Shown: positions 61,110 to 64,000 of the stretch, one piece after another
Layout: every line of letters begins with the position of its first letter
Numbering within the stretch: position 1 is the stretch's first letter
From: Populus alba
Lineage: Eukaryota > Streptophyta > Magnoliopsida > Malpighiales > Salicaceae
Direction: 5' to 3'
DNA: 64,000 nt
Assembly: GCF_005239225.2 (NCBI RefSeq)
Contig: NC_133289.1
Coordinates: 4,719,501-4,783,500, forward strand
The notes under the pieces: generated by a model
Database searches by the model: none
What the model saw: the letters and a program-made list of their open reading frames with translations, nothing else
Told to the model about the DNA's origin: nothing
Program-made: the position numbers and the translations under genes

Positions 61110-61490
61110 GTTTTTTTTTATCGAAAGTTTTACCGATGGATAATTAAATATTAATATTTTTAACATTTTTCTTGGTATTTTTGTCTGTAACATTTAATTG
61201 AAAATTTTCAGAGCCCCTTAAATATCACCGATGACTTTTCGGGCTATTAGTAATTCCGTCTGCAATGAACAATAATTAACTGTGTTATTGAGAAGTGAAC
61301 AATTCAAAAGCTTTCCAGAAAATATCGATGGACTTAATATATCGGTGATTCTATATGTAATAAATATAATGAATAGTGTTATTGAGAAGTGAACAATTTC
61401 AAACCTCTCTGAAATAAACCAACAGACTTAATCTATCATTATATGTATTGGTATTTTATAGTATATCGGTAATGTCATCTGTATAAAACA
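61110..61490. mobile_element. CACTA-like transposon debris with ~90-bp repeats
   Basis: GTGTTATTGAGAAGTGAACA occurs at about 61279 and 61377. It is followed each time by AATT(T)CAAA-C-CT and then (G/C)A-GGACTTAAT or CAGACTTAAT. Words such as ACCGATGGA, ATCACCGATGA, TCGATGGACTTAATATATCG and TATCGGT recur in both orientations. They look like decayed (C)CGACGG-type subterminal repeats of poplar CACTA elements. That family link is from memory. Confidence 0.4.
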
Positions 61491-62429
61491 ATATATATGG
61501 CCATATTGTATCTATATTTTTTATCTATCCATCATGCAAATTCTTAAAAATACAACAACACACACAATATAATAATATCAGTTCTGTGTAAAATAATAAA
61601 ATTACAAAAAATAAATGTTTCCTTATCATGTAATAATAAATGCTTGTCATTGTCATTACACTAAAGATAATATCATTACACATTCGTGTGTTGTGCAAAT
61701 TAATCAGGATTGTTTTCTTCAATTTCATCTTTCTTATCATCATCTCCATTATAATATTCTGCATTGGTTCTGTATGTTTGTTGGTTCTCAGAGCATTTAT
61801 TTAATTTATTAATGTTAACATCAATATCAATAAAAACATTCTCGGTAATGTGAAAATTTAAATTTTATTCTAAATCAGTAGACAAAACAACTAGATATCA
61901 ATAAATTATTTGATCACATTACAAAATATCATCTTCCACAGTTACTAAGATGTTGTATTTCAATTTTTCATGCGCATATGAGAAGCCCATTAAAACCATC
62001 GAAAAGGTAAAAAGTCACATGATTAAAGGTTGTTTTCACGGTTGACTTGACTTTGGTTGGGTCATTGATTTTCACTTGTCTTTTAAGTTTTGTGACTTCA
62101 ATAATTATTTGTGATTTCCTCCGTCTAGATTTCGACTCTTTCTATTAGTTTAGTCGATAAAAATAAACCCTCCAAATTCTTAATTTTGTCTTGTTAAACT
62201 GCATTATCAACCTTGAATATGCATAAATCCTTGAATAAATTTCTAAACTAGGCATGGTGTATTTACGGTGCCACTACCTTTTCTTTTGTTTGAGAAATAA
62301 CCCTTAATTATTTCTAGTTCTTATAAGTAATTTAAGAAAGTTATTTTATGATCTAATAAAAAAAAATAAAATTAGTAATACAAGATTAAATCTCGATATT
62401 CCGATATTTTCTTATTGTCATTCCAAGGC
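61491..62429. other. Intergenic AT-rich DNA
   Basis: No gene or element boundary is recognised. Short frames at 61525-61812 on both strands overlap and have no family signal. Confidence 0.5.
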
Positions 62430-63627
62430 AAAGTGAAAAGTAAAAGGAACGTAACAGAGGGGGGCGAGACCCCTGTGTTACCGACCATTGAATTGATGAT
62501 CTTTCTGCTGGCACCATGCATGATGTAATGCTAAAACTTGGGAATTTCCTCGAAGAATCAATGGGACAATAAGCCAAATAAAGAAGACTTTATTATGCGT
62601 GGAAAATCATGTGATGACGACGACCAATTCCATCCAAACCACATGGTCGATAGCGTGGAATTAAATGATGAACAAGCAACGTCGCTGGTTGTAGGGTACA
62701 GTTCTGCGCTCTCCTCCTATAAAGAGCAGCCCTCCAGTGCACAAAGCCAGCGGTATACAATTTAATTCATCAAGTATTTCAAATGGGTTAAGCAGGTTCT
62801 CTGTCGTAGTGATGAAGCTGATCTTCATGGTTTTATTACCAGGTTTCATTTGTGTTTGGTGGAAGAGAGAATTGCTCCATTGGAAATACCTTCCCAATTA
62901 CAACTGCCGGCTTCTTTCCCCCAAGATTGCAGGTGTTTGCCGCCGTTTGGGTAGTTAGAGGAATTTTGGTTGTATACAAATATACAGGCTGGCTTTGTTC
63001 AAGCTGCTCTTTATACTACAAGACGAATCAACACGCTCGATCTTTCGTTAACAAGGGGTTGGGATCGGTAGGGGTAGGTAAAAGGAAATTTTTTATTTCC
63101 AATGGAGCAATTCTCTCTTCCTCCAAACACAAATGAAACCATCACCCTGGTAATAAAACCATGAAGATCAGCTTTATCACTACTGCAGAGAACCTGCTTA
63201 ACGCATTTGAAATACTTGATGAATTAAATTGTATACCACTGGCTTTGTACAAGCTGCTCTTTATACTATAAGAAGAATCAACACACTCGATCTTATGATT
63301 GTTGTTGCTGTAGTAGCGGATCGATTTAATTTACTGTTGTCTTTTACAATGAAAAAGTTGAGAAAGTGTTCGTTCATGAATTGTATTAAACAGCCCACTT
63401 GTATGACACTGGAATTCAATTCCACGCTATCGATCCTGTGGTTTGGATGGAATTGGTCGTCGTCATCACATGATTTTCCATATGTAATAAAGTCTTCTTT
63501 ATTTGGCTTATTGTCCCATTGATTCTTCGAGGAAATTCCCAAGTTTTTGCTTTACATCAATATTAATTCAATGGCCGGTAACACACATGACTCCCGTCTC
63601 TCTGTTACGTTCCTTTTACTTTTCGCT
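62430..63627. mobile_element. Foldback element with ~0.5-kb inverted arms
   Basis: The left arm, about 62430-62888, and right arm, about 63094-63627, are inverted copies around a ~205-base centre. Matching landmarks are AAAAGTAAAAGGAACGTAAC at the outer ends, GGACAATAAGCCAAATAAAG next, GAATTAAATTG / TTCATCAAGTATTTCAAATG, and ATTGCTCCATTGGAAATA at the inner ends. The arms differ mainly in an internal filler (about 62664-62718 against 63265-63405). A third partial copy of AAGCTGCTCTTTATACTA lies in the centre (about 63000). Mirror frames at 62538 (+) and 63542 (-) both start MGISSKNQWDNKPNKEDF simply because the arms match. No target duplication was found. Confidence 0.75.
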
Positions 63628-64000
63628 GTGGTTTTTGAACCCTATCCAAGGTTGATCTGGAGCAAATCCTGGATTGTGGGTCAGGTGAAACTTGAGGAGG
63701 TTATTTATCAAGAAATTCTCAAATCCTACCAGTGTCAATTCTAACTTAGCAACATTGTCTTTTTATTTGTTAATAATATATTTAAATAAAAATCAAGATT
63801 CAAATTAATTTAAATAATATAGTTAAATGAAAACAAGATTTCAATTAATTTCACTCTTTCTTTCATTTTTTTTTTTCAAAACCTTCACCATTCTAATCCT
63901 TCTCAGCTATATATCATGTCTCCCTTCTTTGATATTGTTATCAAATAGCAAAAGTGCAAATAATCATGCTCTTGGAGATATCAAAATTATCCTACAAATC
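63628..64000. other. Right-edge flank
   Basis: No gene, RNA or repeat boundary is seen in the last 370 bases. It is AT-rich and the window ends without an obvious feature being cut. Confidence 0.5.

Noticed and set aside
62538..63542. Mirror frames starting MGISSKNQWDNKPNKEDF on opposite strands
   Set aside because: They are identical because the foldback arms are inverted copies; they diverge where the arms diverge, with no sign of selection.

Overview
The window reads as nuclear DNA from a woody dicot, most like Populus or Salix (Salicaceae). Reasons are the very AT-rich intergenic space, GT-AG introns, protein sequences that look like poplar orthologues of Arabidopsis genes, and several repeat families I associate with Salicaceae. 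The species call is recollection and was not checked. No bacterial, plasmid, organellar or viral block was recognised.

Five genes are well supported, all on the + strand. (1) 1772-5852 is an eight-exon plastid-targeted SAM methyltransferase of the At1g78140/At2g41040 type. (2) 11418-12764 is a PLATZ zinc-finger transcription factor whose first coding exon may be only the ATG. (3) 22265-26844 is a nine-exon five-pass membrane protein of the At2g12400/At2g25270 family. (4) 28320-28649 and 40417-41055 are two intronless serine-rich-like proteins that share a CxCSPTTHPGSFRCSLH motif and a C-terminal block. (5) 54516-58188 is a three-exon nodulin-like/NFD4-type MFS transporter of the At1g80530 kind. 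Weaker calls are a small two-exon ORF on the minus strand (43145-43448) and a LEA-type 22-residue-repeat remnant (33825-34076) with ABRE/G-box elements about 370 bp upstream. There is no sign that these genes form one pathway.

The rest is a mosaic of transposon remains. A 5'-truncated, decayed LINE on the minus strand lies at about 58950-60790. A hAT-like non-autonomous element (37135-38075) and a very GC-rich MITE (48458-48778) each have a visible 8-bp target duplication. A PIF/Harbinger-like element with TAA duplications is at 52152-52886. A 1.2-kb foldback element with about 0.5-kb arms is at 62430-63627. There are also SINE-like copies, CACTA-like debris, several minisatellites, and a degenerate trinucleotide tract at 56-590.

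The signals most worth a second look are the 45-bp near-perfect hairpin inside intron 7 of the membrane-protein gene (24460-24572, miRNA-like), the foldback element, the LEA remnant with its ABA-type promoter motifs, and a G-box-rich 15-bp inverted repeat upstream of the transporter gene. No wholly new multi-gene system was found.
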